64,000 bases of DNA from Actinoplanes sp. TBRC 11911 (GTDB taxonomy: Bacteria > Actinomycetota > Actinomycetes > Mycobacteriales > Micromonosporaceae). Of the stretch, positions 63,386-64,000 are shown piece after piece. The DNA is taken from assembly GCF_012933445.1 (NCBI RefSeq), contig NZ_JABBNC010000026.1:79723-143722 (forward strand), given 5' to 3'. Positions within the stretch are counted from its first letter, which is position 1. Each line of letters opens with the position of its first letter. The notes under the pieces are model-generated. The model saw only the letters and a program-made list of their open reading frames with translations. It was not told the origin of the DNA and searched no databases. A program made the translations under genes and the position numbers.

Positions 63386-63679
63386 ATGACGACGAAGCGT
63401 CCCTCCATCCTGTCGTACAAGTCCGAGGGCTCGATCCTGAGCATGTGGTCCAAGGGTTCAATCCTGTCGATCGGCTCGATCGGGTCCTTCGGCTCGATCG
63501 GCTCCATCGGCTCGTTCCTGTCCGTGGGCTCGATCATGTCCGCCGCGTCGATCGGCTCGATCATGGCGTGGCGGGCACTCGGCCGGACGCTGGACGCCGG
63601 CGGCCCGCAGGGGCACGACGGGCACGCGCACCGCCACTCCCGGCCTGGCCACGCACACCATCACCCGCGCCGGAAGTAG
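63386..63679 (+). CDS. 97-residue repetitive Gly-Ser-Ile protein with His-rich tail
   Basis: MTTKRPSILSYKSEGSILSM, then a run of GSI-type pentad repeats (SIGSIGSFGSIGSIGSF, SVGSIMSAASIGSIM), then a His-rich C-terminus (GHDGHAHRHSRPGHAHHH). Alternating small and beta-branched residues suggest a glycine-zipper or beta-solenoid-like stack. Actinobacteria carry many such repetitive SILSIGS proteins of unknown role. The GAT/ATC-rich codons give an equally long antisense frame. No strong ribosome-binding site. Confidence 0.65.
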   Translation: MTTKRPSILSYKSEGSILSMWSKGSILSIGSIGSFGSIGSIGSFLSVGSIMSAASIGSIMAWRALGRTLDAGGPQGHDGHAHRHSRPGHAHHHPRRK

Positions 63680-64000
63680 AGACGTCCCGGCGCCGGGTCC
63701 GGATCCCGCGCCGTGGCCGTTTCGCGCCGGGTCGCGGCCGATCTCGATGCCGCTCGAGTCGAGCCCCGACAACCCGGTCGTGCGCGCTTGCACGATGACG
63801 CCGGCCTACTTGGCGCTCGCTATCAAACAGCAAGGCGCGCCGCCGCCAAGACAGGGCACGCTATGCCGCATGCCACCGGCACCGCACGCCACGCCGAATG
63901 CCACCGGCACAACACGCCACGCCACGCCGCGTGGCACGGCACGGCACGGCACGGCACGGCACGGCACGGCACGGCACGGCACGGCACGGCACGGCACGGC
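63680..64000. repeat. Gap ending in a 5-bp (GGCAC)n satellite
   Basis: 63680-63930 has no supported gene. From 63933 to the window end runs a perfect GGCAC tandem repeat, at least 13 units and continuing beyond the edge. The preceding 60 bp are degenerate GCCAC copies of opposite polarity, so the tract flips strand at about 63930. Confidence 0.85.

Noticed and set aside
62425..63564. Minus-strand open frame with EPI repeats at its start.
   Set aside because: It is antisense to the GSI-repeat gene and runs through the 228-residue gene in a different frame. Only its last ~35 codons (alpha/beta hydrolase remnant) look real.

Overview
The window is very high-G+C actinobacterial DNA. Codon third positions are almost all G or C, GTG starts are common, genes overlap by ATGA/GTGA, and the content (long two-domain sensors, MEDS/STAS/HATPase switch proteins, LCP protein, type B L31, CGNR zinc-finger regulator, many AraC/LacI/MerR/MarR regulators) fits a filamentous actinomycete. 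I infer Micromonosporaceae, most likely Actinoplanes or a close relative. No rRNA, tRNA, CRISPR array, phage or transposase gene was seen.

Layout. 1-9.1 kb: the tail of a membrane sensor, then a beta-galactoside locus (LacI-type repressor with twin perfect operators, ABC importer, GH42 beta-galactosidase, galT), a methyltransferase and an isolated rpmE2. 9.1-17.3 kb: acyl-CoA ligase, a deleted monooxygenase remnant, a two-gene membrane/helical module sharing an unusual Gly/Asn motif, a LysR remnant, a PAS/GAF membrane sensor and an AraC regulator. 17.4-23.9 kb: a membrane protein, then SDR-ADH-ALDH facing an inverted paralogous ADH-SDR pair. 23.9-29.1 kb: a mostly non-coding, repeat-rich tract with one small His/Tyr-rich protein and one TPR-like protein. 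29.1-34.1 kb: a ribose/xylose-type sugar ABC operon and a divergent methyltransferase. 34.1-44.9 kb: MEDS-HATPase and MEDS-STAS switch proteins, an LCP cell-wall ligase, glycosyltransferases and partners, a short Rho paralogue and a MarR unit. 44.9-48.3 kb: MerR regulator in another repeat-rich tract. 48.3-63.7 kb: secreted beta-helix protein, FAD oxidases, DinB, a membrane patatin, a flavin disulfide reductase opposite a CGNR regulator, small proteins and an alpha/beta-hydrolase remnant. The end runs into a 5-bp satellite.

The most unusual content is a family of non-coding structured repeats. Five copies of a hairpin with 15-20 bp arms and a fixed 19-nt loop (9.4, 14.5, 25.6, 28.5 and 47.7 kb) keep the loop almost unchanged, while the stem in one copy carries a compensatory change. 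Four copies are preceded by 3-5 tandem ~20-bp mini-hairpins (GTCCACA-N-TGTGGGAC type), followed by about two more, making a composite element of roughly 200-250 bp. A second family, three copies of a 403-bp element with 12-13 bp terminal inverted repeats and internal 62-bp tandem units, has apparently inserted into mini-hairpin units with 11-bp target duplications. Neither family matches anything I can name. They are the best candidates here for an undescribed system.

Three genes (a Baeyer-Villiger-type monooxygenase, a LysR regulator and an alpha/beta hydrolase) survive only as remnants, two of them apparently by large internal deletion. Intergenic minisatellites of 5, 15, 18, 32, about 40 and 62 bp are also present.
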